Source of the DNA: Arthrobacter sp. KBS0703
GTDB taxonomy: Bacteria; Actinomycetota; Actinomycetes; Actinomycetales; Micrococcaceae
NCBI RefSeq assembly: GCF_002008315.2
Contig: NZ_MVDG02000001.1
Coordinates: 2,232,001 to 2,296,000, forward strand
Direction of reading: 5' to 3'
DNA: 64,000 bases
Numbering within the stretch: position 1 is the first letter of the stretch; every line of letters begins with the position of its first letter. This document shows, in pieces, positions 25,829-34,462 of the stretch. Under the pieces are notes generated by a model. That model saw only the letters and a program-made list of their open reading frames with translations. It did not search any database and was not told where the DNA came from. A program made the translations under genes and the position numbers.

Positions 25829-26703
25829 GGCTGTTCCTCATATTCTTCGGTCAGGTGGTCGCTGCTCCACTCCGCGCCGGGCGCCGTCCAGCGGACGGTG
25901 AGGTCACCCAGCGGCGCAAGCTGGTTGAAGGCCACCACCTGGTCGCGGAACAGCTCAAGCAGGGCCAGGAAGCGGGCAACCACCACCAGCGTGGATTCTG
26001 CATCTGCAATCAGGGCGCGGAACGACAGTGGCCTGCCCTGCTGCAGGCGCAGTCCGATCAGCTCAGCCTGTTCCTTGACGCTGACGGGGCTGCCGTGGAG
26101 GTGCGCCAGCCCCACTTCGGTGGGCGCGGGGGTCTTGGGTTTCAGGGCAGTTTCCGCGAGGGCGGCGAACTGCCGAGGCGTATGCTTCCAGACGAGCTCC
26201 GGCAGCATGGCCGCGAAGTGCTCTTCCAGCGCCACCTGCCTCGGGTACCGCCGAGCCTCCAGCTCGAGCGTGGCATCCAGCAGCGCCGCCACCTGCTTGA
26301 ACGCCTTGTACTGCAGCAGCCGCGCAAAGAGCAGGTCCCGCGCCTCCAGCAGGGCGACGTCTTCGTCGTCCTCGACCTCGCCGGCCGGAAGCAGGCGTGC
26401 AGCCTTCAGATCCAGCAGGGTGGCAGCGATGACGAGGAACTCGCTGGCCTCATCAAGGGCCCACTCCTCCCCCAGTTTCTGCAGGTTCCGGATGTACTTG
26501 ATGAACTCATCGGTCACTGTGGCCAACGCCACCTCGGTGATGTCCAGCTGGTGCTTGGAGATCAGGCCCAGAAGCAGGTCAAACGGGCCGGTGAAGTTCG
26601 CCAGCCGGACTTCGAAGCCGGGCTTCCGGACTTCCGGCGGGGTCCCGCCGTCGTCCGCCTGCTGGCCGCGCTGCGCGAGCGGCGTTGCCGACTCAGCCGA
26701 CAT
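25825..26703 (-). CDS. scpA: Segregation and condensation protein A (kleisin)
   Basis: The kleisin subunit that bridges SMC heads. It has 292 residues, with the conserved N-terminal block GFEVRLANFTGPFDLLLGLISKHQLDITEVALATVTDEFI at about residues 27-67. A middle region LDEASEFLVIAATLLDLKAARLLP follows, and the C-terminal winged helix includes FRALIADAESTLVVVARFLALLELFRDQVVAFNQ. The first 25 residues are polar and variable. The ATG at 26703 is five bases from the parA stop, so parA-scpA-scpB form one operon, as in Mycobacterium Rv1708-Rv1710. Confidence 0.95.
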   Translation of the reverse strand: MSAESATPLAQRGQQADDGGTPPEVRKPGFEVRLANFTGPFDLLLGLISKHQLDITEVALATVTDEFIKYIRNLQKLGEEWALDEASEFLVIAATLLDLKAARLLPAGEVEDDEDVALLEARDLLFARLLQYKAFKQVAALLDATLELEARRYPRQVALEEHFAAMLPELVWKHTPRQFAALAETALKPKTPAPTEVGLAHLHGSPVSVKEQAELIGLRLQQGRPLSFRALIADAESTLVVVARFLALLELFRDQVVAFNQLAPLGDLTVRWTAPGAEWSSDHLTEEYEEQP

Positions 26704-26708
26704 CCAGG

Positions 26709-27620
26709 CTAGGGCGCGCCGCCGCGCGAGATGAGTTCCTTGGCGAGGCGGCGGTAGGCGTCGGCGCCGATGTGGTTGCCGGCGTAGCTGGTGATGGGTT
26801 CGGCGGCCACAGTGGCATCGGCGAACTTGATGGAACGCTTGATGACGGTCTCGAAGACTTTGTCGCCGAAGGCTTCCACGAGGCGCGTAATGACCTCGCG
26901 GCTGTGGAGCGTGCGGGCGTCGTACATGGTGGCGAGCACGCCGTCCACCTGCAGCCGCGGGTTGAGGCGGTCCTGGACTTTGTCGATGGTCTCGACCAGG
27001 AGGGCCACCGCCCGCAACGCGAAGAATTCGCAGATCAGCGGGATGATGACGCCGTGGGCGGCCGTCAGGGCGTTGACGGTGAGGAGCCCGAGGGACGGCT
27101 GGCAGTCGATGAGGACGACGTCGTAATCGTCTTCAACCTTCTTCAGCGCCCGGTCCAGCACCTGTTCGCGGGCAACCTCATTGACCAACTGGACCTCGGC
27201 AGCGGAAAGGTCGATGTTGGCGGGCAGGAGATCAACGTTTTCCACGCCGGTCTGGTGGATGGCATCGCGGATGTCCACCTTGCGGTCCATGAGGACGTTG
27301 TAGACAGTGAGATCAAGTTCGTGGGGGTTGACGCCCAGCCCGGCGGACAATGCACCCTGGGGGTCGAAGTCCACCAGGAGCACGCGGCGGCCGTATTCCG
27401 CCAGCGCGGCCGCGAGGTTGATGGTGGACGTGGTCTTACCCACGCCGCCCTTCTGGTTGACCATGGCAATCACACGGGCCGGTCCATGGGAGGACAGCGG
27501 CGCGGGCTCCGGAAATTCGCGGTAGGGACGTCCTGTGGGACCCATCACGGCGTCTTCCAGGTCGAGTTCCGTGCCTTCCAGAGTTGCTGAACCCTGTTCG
27601 CTGCTCACGTATCTATCCAC
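26709..27620 (-). CDS. ParA-family ATPase of the scpAB operon (Rv1708-like)
   Basis: A 303-residue Soj/ParA-type ATPase. After a 45-residue polar leader comes ARVIAMVNQKGGVGKTTSTINLAAALAEYG (P-loop), VLLVDFDPQGALSAGLGV (motif A'), DYDVVLIDCQPSLGLLTVNALTAAHGVIIPL (Walker B) and DGVLATMYDARTLHSREVI. It sits at the head of the scpA-scpB operon, where its homologue is found throughout actinobacteria, and it has no parB beside it. It is not the chromosomal parA near the origin. The start used is GTG 27620; a GTG four codons later (27608) is equally plausible because neither has a clear ribosome site. Role in chromosome or septum positioning is inferred. Confidence 0.9.
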   Translation of the reverse strand: MDRYVSSEQGSATLEGTELDLEDAVMGPTGRPYREFPEPAPLSSHGPARVIAMVNQKGGVGKTTSTINLAAALAEYGRRVLLVDFDPQGALSAGLGVNPHELDLTVYNVLMDRKVDIRDAIHQTGVENVDLLPANIDLSAAEVQLVNEVAREQVLDRALKKVEDDYDVVLIDCQPSLGLLTVNALTAAHGVIIPLICEFFALRAVALLVETIDKVQDRLNPRLQVDGVLATMYDARTLHSREVITRLVEAFGDKVFETVIKRSIKFADATVAAEPITSYAGNHIGADAYRRLAKELISRGGAP

Positions 27621-27800
27621 ACTTTCGATGACGGTGATTGTTCTCTGCCGCTGAATGCCCGGGCCGCTATCTGCCCGGCGCCCATGCTGCTTCCACCCAA
27701 GGCTACAGCGCCCGACACGGCATTCGGTGGAACTTGACTTTTGATGGCGCTTGAGCCTTGACCTTTTACCTGAGGTCGAAGGTTGGTGTTCCGCCCAAGC

Positions 27801-27837
27801 AAACCGCCCGCACAGGCTGGGCCTGTACGGGCGGTTG
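27801..27837. terminator. Stem-loop terminator downstream of the dicarboxylate transporter gene
   Basis: Arms AACCGCCCGCACAGG and CCTGTACGGGCGGTT pair with two mismatches around a five-base loop, about 35 bases past the stop of the transporter gene on the minus strand. A short A/T-containing flank is present. It also separates this block from the parA-scpAB operon. The rest of the 249-base gap (27621-27869) shows no gene. Confidence 0.7.
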
Positions 27838-27869
27838 GCCGGCGCCGAGGCGCCGTGGACTCGGGAGTC

Positions 27870-29207
27870 CTAGGCGTGGGCAGGAATTGCCTTCTCCTGG
27901 GTTTCGAGCACTCCGTGATGGGCCATCATGGTCTGCTCGTCGAAGGGCTCTTCGCCGGACAGGACGCGGCTGACCTGTTCGCCGTCGATCTCCTTGACCC
28001 AGGTTCCGATCAGGACCGTGGCCACGGCGTTGCCGGTGAAGTTGGTCAGGGCGCGGGCCTCGGACATGAACCGGTCGATGCCGACGATCATGCCGACGCC
28101 GCCGAGGAGTTCCGGCCTGTGGGCCTGCAGGCCGGCCGCCAGGGTGGCAAGGCCTGCACCGGTCACACCGGCTGCGCCCTTGGAAGCGATGATCATGAAG
28201 ATCAGCAGGGAGATCTGGGCCCCCAGGTCCAGAGGGGTTCCCATCGCGTTGGCCACGAACAGTGATGCCATGGTCAGGTAAATGGCAGTGCCGTCCAGGT
28301 TGAACGAGTAGCCCGTGGGCACGGTCACGCCGACCACCGGCTTGGAGACGCCCAGGTGTTCCATCTTGGCGATCAGTCGGGGCAGCGCGGCTTCGGAGGA
28401 CGAGGTGGAGAAGATCAGGAGGTACTCACGTGCGAGGTACTTCATGAGCTTGAAGATGTTCACTCCGGCCACGACCTGCAGCAGGCCGCCCAGGATGACG
28501 ACGATGAAGAGTGCGCAGGTGATGTAGAAAGCGACCATGAGGGTGAACATGCTCACGATGGCCTGGAAGCCCGTGGCGCCGACAACCGCGGCGATGGCAC
28601 CGAAGGCGCCGACCGGGGCGAGCCACATGATCATGATCAGGATCCGGAAGACGACTGCCTGGCCGAGGCCGATGGCCTTCAGGACCGGGGCGCCCTGCGG
28701 GCCCATTTTCTGGAGGGCGAAGCCAACGAGGATCGCGGCGAGCAGCGTGGGAAGCACGGGGACGTCACTCGGGATGATGCCCAGCAGGAAGTCCACGGTG
28801 CTGTCCGTTGCGGCCTTCTTGTTCGGGTCGTAGGGAGCAAGCTCCAGTCCCTCACCGGGGTGGATGATGTTGCCGACAACGAGACCGATGGCCAGCGCGA
28901 ACGTCGACATGACAACGAAGTAGCCGAGGGCAAGACCGCCCACCTTGCCGACCGTTGCGGCCTTGGCAATGGAGCCGATGCCCAAAACGATGGTGCAGAA
29001 GATGATCGGGGCGATCATCATCTTGATGAGCTTGATGAACCCGTCCCCCAGCGGCTTCAGCGATTTGCCGACCTCCGGGAACAGCAGCCCCACCAGTGCG
29101 CCCAGGATGACGGCGGCGATGACGGCAATGTAAAGGTAGTGGGACTTGTCCAGTCCCTTGCGCCCGGTCTTGGCCGGTGCGGCCGACTCTCCTCGTTGAG
29201 AAGCCAT
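27870..29207 (-). CDS. C4-dicarboxylate:cation symporter (DctA/DAACS family)
   Basis: A membrane carrier of 445 residues that would import succinate, fumarate or malate with protons or sodium. It has the glutamate-transporter fold: LYIAVIAAVILGALVGLLFP (first helix), GFIKLIKMMIAPIIFCTIVLGIG, the hairpin motif FSTSSSEAALPRLIAKM, and VTVPTGYSFNLDGTAIYLTMASLFVA. KGAAGVTGAGLATLAAGL is the second hairpin. The ATG at 29207 has AAGGAG seven bases upstream; the frame is open further up but without family similarity. It is divergent from a two-component pair of the CitA/DcuS type, which is the usual partner for such carriers and probably controls it. Confidence 0.93.
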   Translation of the reverse strand: MASQRGESAAPAKTGRKGLDKSHYLYIAVIAAVILGALVGLLFPEVGKSLKPLGDGFIKLIKMMIAPIIFCTIVLGIGSIAKAATVGKVGGLALGYFVVMSTFALAIGLVVGNIIHPGEGLELAPYDPNKKAATDSTVDFLLGIIPSDVPVLPTLLAAILVGFALQKMGPQGAPVLKAIGLGQAVVFRILIMIMWLAPVGAFGAIAAVVGATGFQAIVSMFTLMVAFYITCALFIVVILGGLLQVVAGVNIFKLMKYLAREYLLIFSTSSSEAALPRLIAKMEHLGVSKPVVGVTVPTGYSFNLDGTAIYLTMASLFVANAMGTPLDLGAQISLLIFMIIASKGAAGVTGAGLATLAAGLQAHRPELLGGVGMIVGIDRFMSEARALTNFTGNAVATVLIGTWVKEIDGEQVSRVLSGEEPFDEQTMMAHHGVLETQEKAIPAHA

Positions 29208-29346
29208 GATGTGTCTCCTTATGGATAATCTGGAAGACGCTTCGGCACAGTCTCTGGGCTCTTCGCGTCCGTCCTTTGTGATTTCCATCATTCGCCACTG
29301 AGTGACTTGGCTCACCGTTGCGTTCATATTGGTCATAGGAGGTGTT

Positions 29347-31008
29347 GTGATCCACCGTTGGAGCATTGCCAGGCGGCTGTTCGTGGCCAACCTGCTGTTC
29401 GTGCTGGCATTGACCGCTGTCGTGGGGACGGCCGCCTTCGTGGACGCCCGCGACCGCACGTACGACGAAACCGGACGCCGGATGGCTGCCCTGGCGGTCT
29501 CCATCGCCGATAACCCGCTGGTGCTCCAGGCCGCGGCCTCCCCAGATCCGTCCGCCCGGCTCCAGCCTTACGCGCTCAAGGTGATGGACAACGCCGACGC
29601 CGACTTCATCACCATCATGGCCCCGGACCGGACACGGTGGACGCACCCCCTCCACGAGGAGATTGGCCAGCCGTACATTGGCTCGATCTCCGATGCCCTC
29701 GCCGGGCACGTGTTCACGGAGATCACGGCCGGAACCCTGGGGCCCTCCGTGCGGACGATCGCTCCGGTCAAGGCCGCTGACGGCTCGGTCAAGGCGCTGG
29801 TGGCTGCGGGGGTGACAGTTCGGAACATTGATGTGGCGGTTGCCGGCAGGATTCCGGCGTTGCTCGTCATCGCGGGAGGCCTCCTCCTGGGCGGATCGCT
29901 GACGTCCTGGCTCCTGGGGCGTTATCTCCGCGGGGTAACCCGTGGCTGGGGACCCGAACAGCTGGCCCAGCTCTTTGCCTACTACGAATCGGTGCTCCAC
30001 TCGGTGCGCGAAGGCGTCATCCTGATCGACTCCAAGGGGCGCGTGGTGATGTACAACGACCAGGCGGCTGAGCTGCTGGGGCTTGAGCCGCGGGACTCCG
30101 GCGATGATCCGGCGAACACGCCTCTCCTGGCCGACCTCCCGCTGGCTCCCAGCCTGAAAAACCTGTTTGAGTCAGGCCGCGCCGCCCACGACGAGATCCA
30201 TTTGACCGGCTCCGGCGTCCTCGTGGTGAACCAGGGTCCGGCCGTGGGCCCGGGTTCCCGGTCCGGACGCCCGGCGGCGGCGTTCGGCACAGCCGTGTTC
30301 GGAACTGTGGCGACGATCCGGGACCGGACCGAAATCGAGTCCCTGGGAACCGAGCTTGAGACGATGCGGACACTTTCGGACGCACTGCGGGCCCAGACCC
30401 ACGAGCACGCAAACCGGCTCCACACCATGGTTTCGCTCCTGGAGCTGGGGCGCACCGGGGATGCACTGGACTTCGCCACCCAGGATCTCGAACTGAGCCA
30501 GCAGCTGACGGACGACATGGTGAGCTCAGTGCAGGAACCCGTGGTCAGCGCCCTCGTCATGGGCAAGGCCGCCGAGGCCAACGAACGCGGGGTGGAGCTG
30601 GCGGTGCAGGCATCCGGCGCAGCGGGCGCGGCAGGCCTCGCCGTCCAGGACCTCGTCACCATCCTCGGCAACCTGCTGGACAACGCCATCGATGCCGCCG
30701 CCGACGCCCCCGCGCCGAGGCGGGTGGAGCTGCAGGTGAATTCACACGACGGCGGACTGGAGATCACCGTGCAGGATTCCGGAAAGGGCATTGAACCAGG
30801 TGCCGTCGACGACATCTTCCGGTACGGCTTCAGCACCAAGGAGGCCGGTCCCTTCGGCCGCGGCCTCGGGCTGGCGCTTGTGAAGCAGGCCGTTCAGCGT
30901 CTGGCCGGTACGATGACCATCACCAACTCCGGCGGCACCGGCGGTGCACGATTCCATATCGTGCTGCCCGCGCCGGACCCGCACAGCCTCCCGGAGGAAC
31001 ACGCGTGA
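29347..31008 (+). CDS. Sensor histidine kinase, CitA/DcuS family
   Basis: A membrane sensor for extracellular carboxylates, 553 residues. Helix 1 (RRLFVANLLFVLALTAVVGTAAF, about 8-28) and helix 2 (about 165-185) enclose an extracytoplasmic sensor domain with DFITIMAPDRTRWTHP and IGSISDALAGHVFTE, the PDC fold of CitA/DcuS. A PAS domain follows (VREGVILIDSKGRVVMYNDQAAELLGLE). The Spo0B-type phosphoacceptor region has THEHANRLHTM with the active His, and the ATPase part has NLLDNAIDAA, DSGKGI and GFSTKEAGPFGRGLGLALV. GTG 29347 is chosen for the AGGAGG at 29337-29342. It overlaps its regulator gene by four bases. The ligand is inferred from the adjacent transporter. Confidence 0.92.
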   Translation: MIHRWSIARRLFVANLLFVLALTAVVGTAAFVDARDRTYDETGRRMAALAVSIADNPLVLQAAASPDPSARLQPYALKVMDNADADFITIMAPDRTRWTHPLHEEIGQPYIGSISDALAGHVFTEITAGTLGPSVRTIAPVKAADGSVKALVAAGVTVRNIDVAVAGRIPALLVIAGGLLLGGSLTSWLLGRYLRGVTRGWGPEQLAQLFAYYESVLHSVREGVILIDSKGRVVMYNDQAAELLGLEPRDSGDDPANTPLLADLPLAPSLKNLFESGRAAHDEIHLTGSGVLVVNQGPAVGPGSRSGRPAAAFGTAVFGTVATIRDRTEIESLGTELETMRTLSDALRAQTHEHANRLHTMVSLLELGRTGDALDFATQDLELSQQLTDDMVSSVQEPVVSALVMGKAAEANERGVELAVQASGAAGAAGLAVQDLVTILGNLLDNAIDAAADAPAPRRVELQVNSHDGGLEITVQDSGKGIEPGAVDDIFRYGFSTKEAGPFGRGLGLALVKQAVQRLAGTMTITNSGGTGGARFHIVLPAPDPHSLPEEHA

Positions 31009-31718
31009 CAGACATCCGAGTCCTCGTCGTCGAGGACGAGCCGATAGCTTCGGCAGCCCATGCCGCCTACGTGGGCAGGCTGGACGGGTTCACCCTGGCG
31101 GGCACCGCTCCCGACGGACAGTCTGCCCTGCGGATGCTCACGGAATTCGCAGCGGCCGGCACCCCCGTGGAGCTGGTGCTCCTGGACATGAACCTTCCGG
31201 ACCTGCACGGACTCGACATCGCGCGCCGGATGCGCTCCTCCGGCCATTTCGCGGACATCATCGCGATCACCGCGGTCAGGGAGCTCGCGATCGTCCGCAG
31301 CGCCGTGTCAATCGGCGTGGTGCAGTACCTCATCAAGCCGTTCACGTTTGCCACGTTCTCGGACAAGCTGGACAGCTACCGCCAGTTCCGCGAGCAGCTT
31401 GCCAGCGCCGAGGCGGGATCAGCCAAGGCCGGCGCCTCCCAGAGCGACGTCGACCAGGCATTCGCCAGCCTCAGGGCGCCGTCGGAACTGCCCCTCCCGA
31501 AAGGCCTGGCACCCTCAACCCTTGACGCCGTCCGCGACTTCATCCGGAACCAGCCGGGGGCGGTGTCCGCCACCGAGGTCATGACCGCGCTGGGAATGTC
31601 GCGCGTGACGGCCCGGCGCTACCTGGAGTATCTTGCCGACGCCGGCACCGTCTCCAGGACCGCACGCTACGGCGCGCCGGGGCGCCCCGAGAATGAATAC
31701 CGCTGGTCCCGGGCCTAG
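31005..31718 (+). CDS. Two-component response regulator, CitB/DcuR family
   Basis: A 237-residue transcription regulator paired with the upstream kinase. The receiver domain shows VLVVEDEPIA, the phosphoacceptor Asp in LLDMNLPDLHG, and the conserved Lys in YLIKPFTFA. The C-terminal DNA-binding part has the helix-turn-helix SATEVMTALGMSRVTARRYLEYLADAG typical of DcuR/CitB, ending ENEYRWSRA. GTG 31005 overlaps the kinase stop. The likely target is the divergent transporter promoter at 29208-29346. Its stop is only 12 bases from the convergent prpE stop, with no obvious terminator between. Confidence 0.92.
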   Translation: MTDIRVLVVEDEPIASAAHAAYVGRLDGFTLAGTAPDGQSALRMLTEFAAAGTPVELVLLDMNLPDLHGLDIARRMRSSGHFADIIAITAVRELAIVRSAVSIGVVQYLIKPFTFATFSDKLDSYRQFREQLASAEAGSAKAGASQSDVDQAFASLRAPSELPLPKGLAPSTLDAVRDFIRNQPGAVSATEVMTALGMSRVTARRYLEYLADAGTVSRTARYGAPGRPENEYRWSRA

Positions 31719-31730
31719 GTTTCGACAAGC

Positions 31731-33635
31731 TCAACCAGCAGCGCCGGCCGCCGGGCGCAGAATTCCGATCAGCCGGTCGAGCACGCCGGGGTCCTCTATG
31801 GTGGACGGCACCACGTAGTTGTCGCCGTCGGCAATTTGCCGCATCGTCTTCCGAAGGATCTTCCCGGACCTGGTCTTGGGCAGTGCCTCAACCACCGCAA
31901 CGTGCTTGAAATCGGCCACCGCCCCGATGTCCCGCCGGACCAGGGCGATAAGCTCCTGCACCAGCACGTCCTCCGGCACGTCAGCCCCGGCCTTGAGCAC
32001 CACGTAGCCGCTGGCATGCTGGCCTTTCAGGGTGTCAGCCACGCCGATGACCGCGCACTCCGCCACCGCCGGGTGCTGCCCGATGACCTGCTCCATCGAT
32101 CCCGTGGACAGCCGGTGACCGGCCACGTTGATGACGTCGTCGGTGCGCCCCATCACGAAGACGTAGCCGTCCTCGTCCCGGTAGCCGGAGTCGCCGGTGG
32201 CGTAGCAGCCCTCAAACGCCCGGAGGTACGACGAGACATACCGCTCATCATTTCCCCATAGCGTGGTGAGGGTCCCCGGCGGCAGCGGAAGCCCCAGCAC
32301 AATATTGCCTTCCACGCCTGCCTCGACCGCTGCGCCAGCGGCATCCACGATGCCAAGGTTGAAGCCGGGCATCGGCATCGAGGGTGAGCCGGGCTTGATG
32401 GGCAGGGCGTCCAGGCCCCGGGGATTGGCGCAGATGGCCCAGCCAGTTTCGGTCTGCCACCAGTGGTCCACGACCGGCACGCCCAGCGCTGCCGCGGCCC
32501 AGTGGTAGGTGTCGGTGTCCAGGCGCTCCCCGGCGACGAAGAGGGTCTTGAGGCTGGAAGTGTCGTAGCCGGCCAGCAGGGCGGCCCCGGGATCCGCCTT
32601 GCGGATGGCACGCAGGGCAGTCGGCGCGGTGAATAGCACGTTGACTTTGTGGTCACCGATCACGCGCCAGAAGGCCCCGGCATCCGGCGTGCCCACGGGC
32701 TTGCCCTCGTACAGCACGGTGGTGGCCCCGGCGATGAGGGGACCGTACACGATGTAGGAATGGCCCACCACCCATCCGACGTCGGACGCGGTCCACATCA
32801 CGTCCCCCGGGCCGGCGTCGTAGATGTTTTTCATGGTCCAGCTCAGGGCCACGGCATGCCCGCCGTTGTCACGGACCACGCCCTTGGGGCTCCCGGTGGT
32901 CCCCGACGTGTACAGGATATAGAGCGGATCCGTGGCGGCGACGTCGACCGGCCCTGCGGGTTCGGCCGCGGCCATTTCGTCATCCCAGTCCAGCCAGCCG
33001 GAATAGTCCGTGCCGCGGGCCTCGAAGCCGTCCCGCTCCTTGACCAGGACCCGCGCGCCTTCCGCTCCTGCGAGCGCGAGGGCTTCCGCGACTGCCGGCA
33101 GATACTCCACGCGCCGGGACGGCTCCATTCCGCCGGACGCGGTGACGACGGCCACCGGGGAGGCATCCTTGATGCGGGAAGCCAGTTCCTTGGGGGCGAA
33201 TCCGCCGAACACCACGGAGTGGATTGCACCCAGCCGGGCTGTTGCAAGCATGGCGATGGCGGCCTCGGGGATCATGGGCATGTAGATCACCACCCGGTCC
33301 CCCTTGCCCACGCCCTGTGCCCTCAGGACGCCGGCGAACCTGGCCACGAGATCGGTGAGTTCCGCATAACTGTACCGGCGCTGGCTGCCCAGCATGGCGG
33401 AGTCATAGATGAGTGCGTCCTGGTCCCCTCGGCCGGCCAGGACGTGCCGGTCCAGGGCATTGAAGGACGTGTTGAGGACGCCGTCGGGGTACCAGCCGTA
33501 GACCGGAGCACGGGTGCTGTCCACCGCCTGTTGCGGCGCCCGCGACCAGGACACCCCCGCGGCCGCCTCCAGCCAGAATCGGTCGGGTTCGGCGAGGCTT
33601 CGGCCATAGGCGTCGCGGTAACTGTTGGTGACCAT
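31731..33635 (-). CDS. prpE: Propionyl-CoA synthetase
   Basis: Activates propionate (and possibly acetate) to acyl-CoA, feeding the methylcitrate cycle. The 634-residue AMP-forming ligase has LYILYTSGTTGSPKGVVRDNGG (adenylate-binding), WWQTETGWAICANP, the hinge CYATGDSGYRDEDGYVFVMGRTDDVINVAGHRL, and the acetylation site PKTRSGKILRKTMRQ near the C-terminus. The ATG at 33635 gives MVTNSYRDAYGRSL; the family begins at this position. It is divergent from the GntR regulator gene, sharing 173 bases of control region with two TGTATACA palindromes. Assignment as PrpE rather than acetyl-CoA synthetase rests on N-terminal features and on the neighbouring prp genes. Confidence 0.92.
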   Translation of the reverse strand: MVTNSYRDAYGRSLAEPDRFWLEAAAGVSWSRAPQQAVDSTRAPVYGWYPDGVLNTSFNALDRHVLAGRGDQDALIYDSAMLGSQRRYSYAELTDLVARFAGVLRAQGVGKGDRVVIYMPMIPEAAIAMLATARLGAIHSVVFGGFAPKELASRIKDASPVAVVTASGGMEPSRRVEYLPAVAEALALAGAEGARVLVKERDGFEARGTDYSGWLDWDDEMAAAEPAGPVDVAATDPLYILYTSGTTGSPKGVVRDNGGHAVALSWTMKNIYDAGPGDVMWTASDVGWVVGHSYIVYGPLIAGATTVLYEGKPVGTPDAGAFWRVIGDHKVNVLFTAPTALRAIRKADPGAALLAGYDTSSLKTLFVAGERLDTDTYHWAAAALGVPVVDHWWQTETGWAICANPRGLDALPIKPGSPSMPMPGFNLGIVDAAGAAVEAGVEGNIVLGLPLPPGTLTTLWGNDERYVSSYLRAFEGCYATGDSGYRDEDGYVFVMGRTDDVINVAGHRLSTGSMEQVIGQHPAVAECAVIGVADTLKGQHASGYVVLKAGADVPEDVLVQELIALVRRDIGAVADFKHVAVVEALPKTRSGKILRKTMRQIADGDNYVVPSTIEDPGVLDRLIGILRPAAGAAG

Positions 33636-33706
33636 GAAGAGTTCCTGTCCACTGCGTTGTGTTGCGGCCCATGCTATCCCCGGCGCTGGTCCGCCGACAA
33701 GGGTTG

Positions 33707-33777
33707 TGTATACATACCGGCAGGATTTCCGGCAATTTTTCCGTAATCGCTGGGACAGATCGGGTTTTCTGTATACA
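33707..33777. promoter_or_regulatory. Two TGTATACA palindromes 63 bp apart, likely GntR operators
   Basis: The 8-bp perfect palindrome TGTATACA occurs at 33707-33714 and again at 33770-33777, in the region between divergent prpE and the GntR gene. Centre-to-centre spacing is exactly 63 bases, six helical turns at 10.5 bases, so both sites face the same side of DNA. The second site lies 32 bases before the regulator start. The arrangement suits binding of two dimers with looping or cooperative repression. The regulator's identity as binder is inferred from position. Confidence 0.65.
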
Positions 33778-33808
33778 CTGAAGGCGATCACCAACGAAGG
33801 GAGGCGGG

Positions 33809-34450
33809 ATGCGCGCCAGCGACAGGGCGTATGCGGCACTGCGCGACGACATCATCGAATGGCGCCTCCGCCCCGGATCCGTCCTTGCCGAAGTGGAACA
33901 GTCCGAGCGGCTGGGTATTTCCCGGACGCCCCTCCGCGAGGCCTTGAGCAGGCTCACGGCCGAAGGGCTCACGACGACGGCCGGCGGCCGCGGCGTCGTC
34001 GTCACCGACATCTCGCTGGAGGACATCGACGAACTCTTCGAGCTCCGCGAAACGCTCGAAGGAAAGGCTGCCGCACTGGCAGCCGAACGAGGCGATGCCG
34101 CCATCTTCCTGCAACTGCAGGGCGAGCTGCTCGAAGCGCCGTCACTTATTAGCACCACTGATCCGGCCCGTCACGAGTACTACGAGCTCGTGGGCCGGCT
34201 CGATTCGGCGATCGACGCCGCCATCTCCAACTCCTACCTGGCGCAGGCCATGCGGAGCCTGCGGGTGCACCTGGTCCGGGTCCGCAGGCTCGCCGCCGAC
34301 GACTACGCGCGGCTGACCGCCGCCGCTGCCGAACACGCCGCCATCGCCGAGGCGATAGCGGCCGGCAACCCGCGGCTGGCCCAGGCCGCCACCACCATGC
34401 ACCTGCACCGCAGCCTTTCCCACGTCAAAGCCACCCATACACCTCAATAG
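33809..34450 (+). CDS. GntR-family (FadR/FCD-type) regulator of propionate genes
   Basis: A 213-residue transcription factor. The N-terminal winged helix reads ALRDDIIEWRLRPGSVLAEVEQSERLGISRTPLREALSRLTAEGL, and the C-terminal all-helical FCD domain contains DIDELFELRETLEGKAAALAAERG and metal/ligand-type His residues (EHAAIAEAIAAGN). A GGGAGG lies just before the ATG. It is the first gene of a rightward set that continues, 12 bases on, with prpD. The probable inducer is 2-methylcitrate or a propionate derivative, and the likely operators are the palindromes in front of it. Those points are inference; in other bacteria prp genes are controlled by PrpR or by GntR-type proteins. Confidence 0.88.
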   Translation: MRASDRAYAALRDDIIEWRLRPGSVLAEVEQSERLGISRTPLREALSRLTAEGLTTTAGGRGVVVTDISLEDIDELFELRETLEGKAAALAAERGDAAIFLQLQGELLEAPSLISTTDPARHEYYELVGRLDSAIDAAISNSYLAQAMRSLRVHLVRVRRLAADDYARLTAAAAEHAAIAEAIAAGNPRLAQAATTMHLHRSLSHVKATHTPQ

Positions 34451-34462
34451 CAAGGAGCCCAC

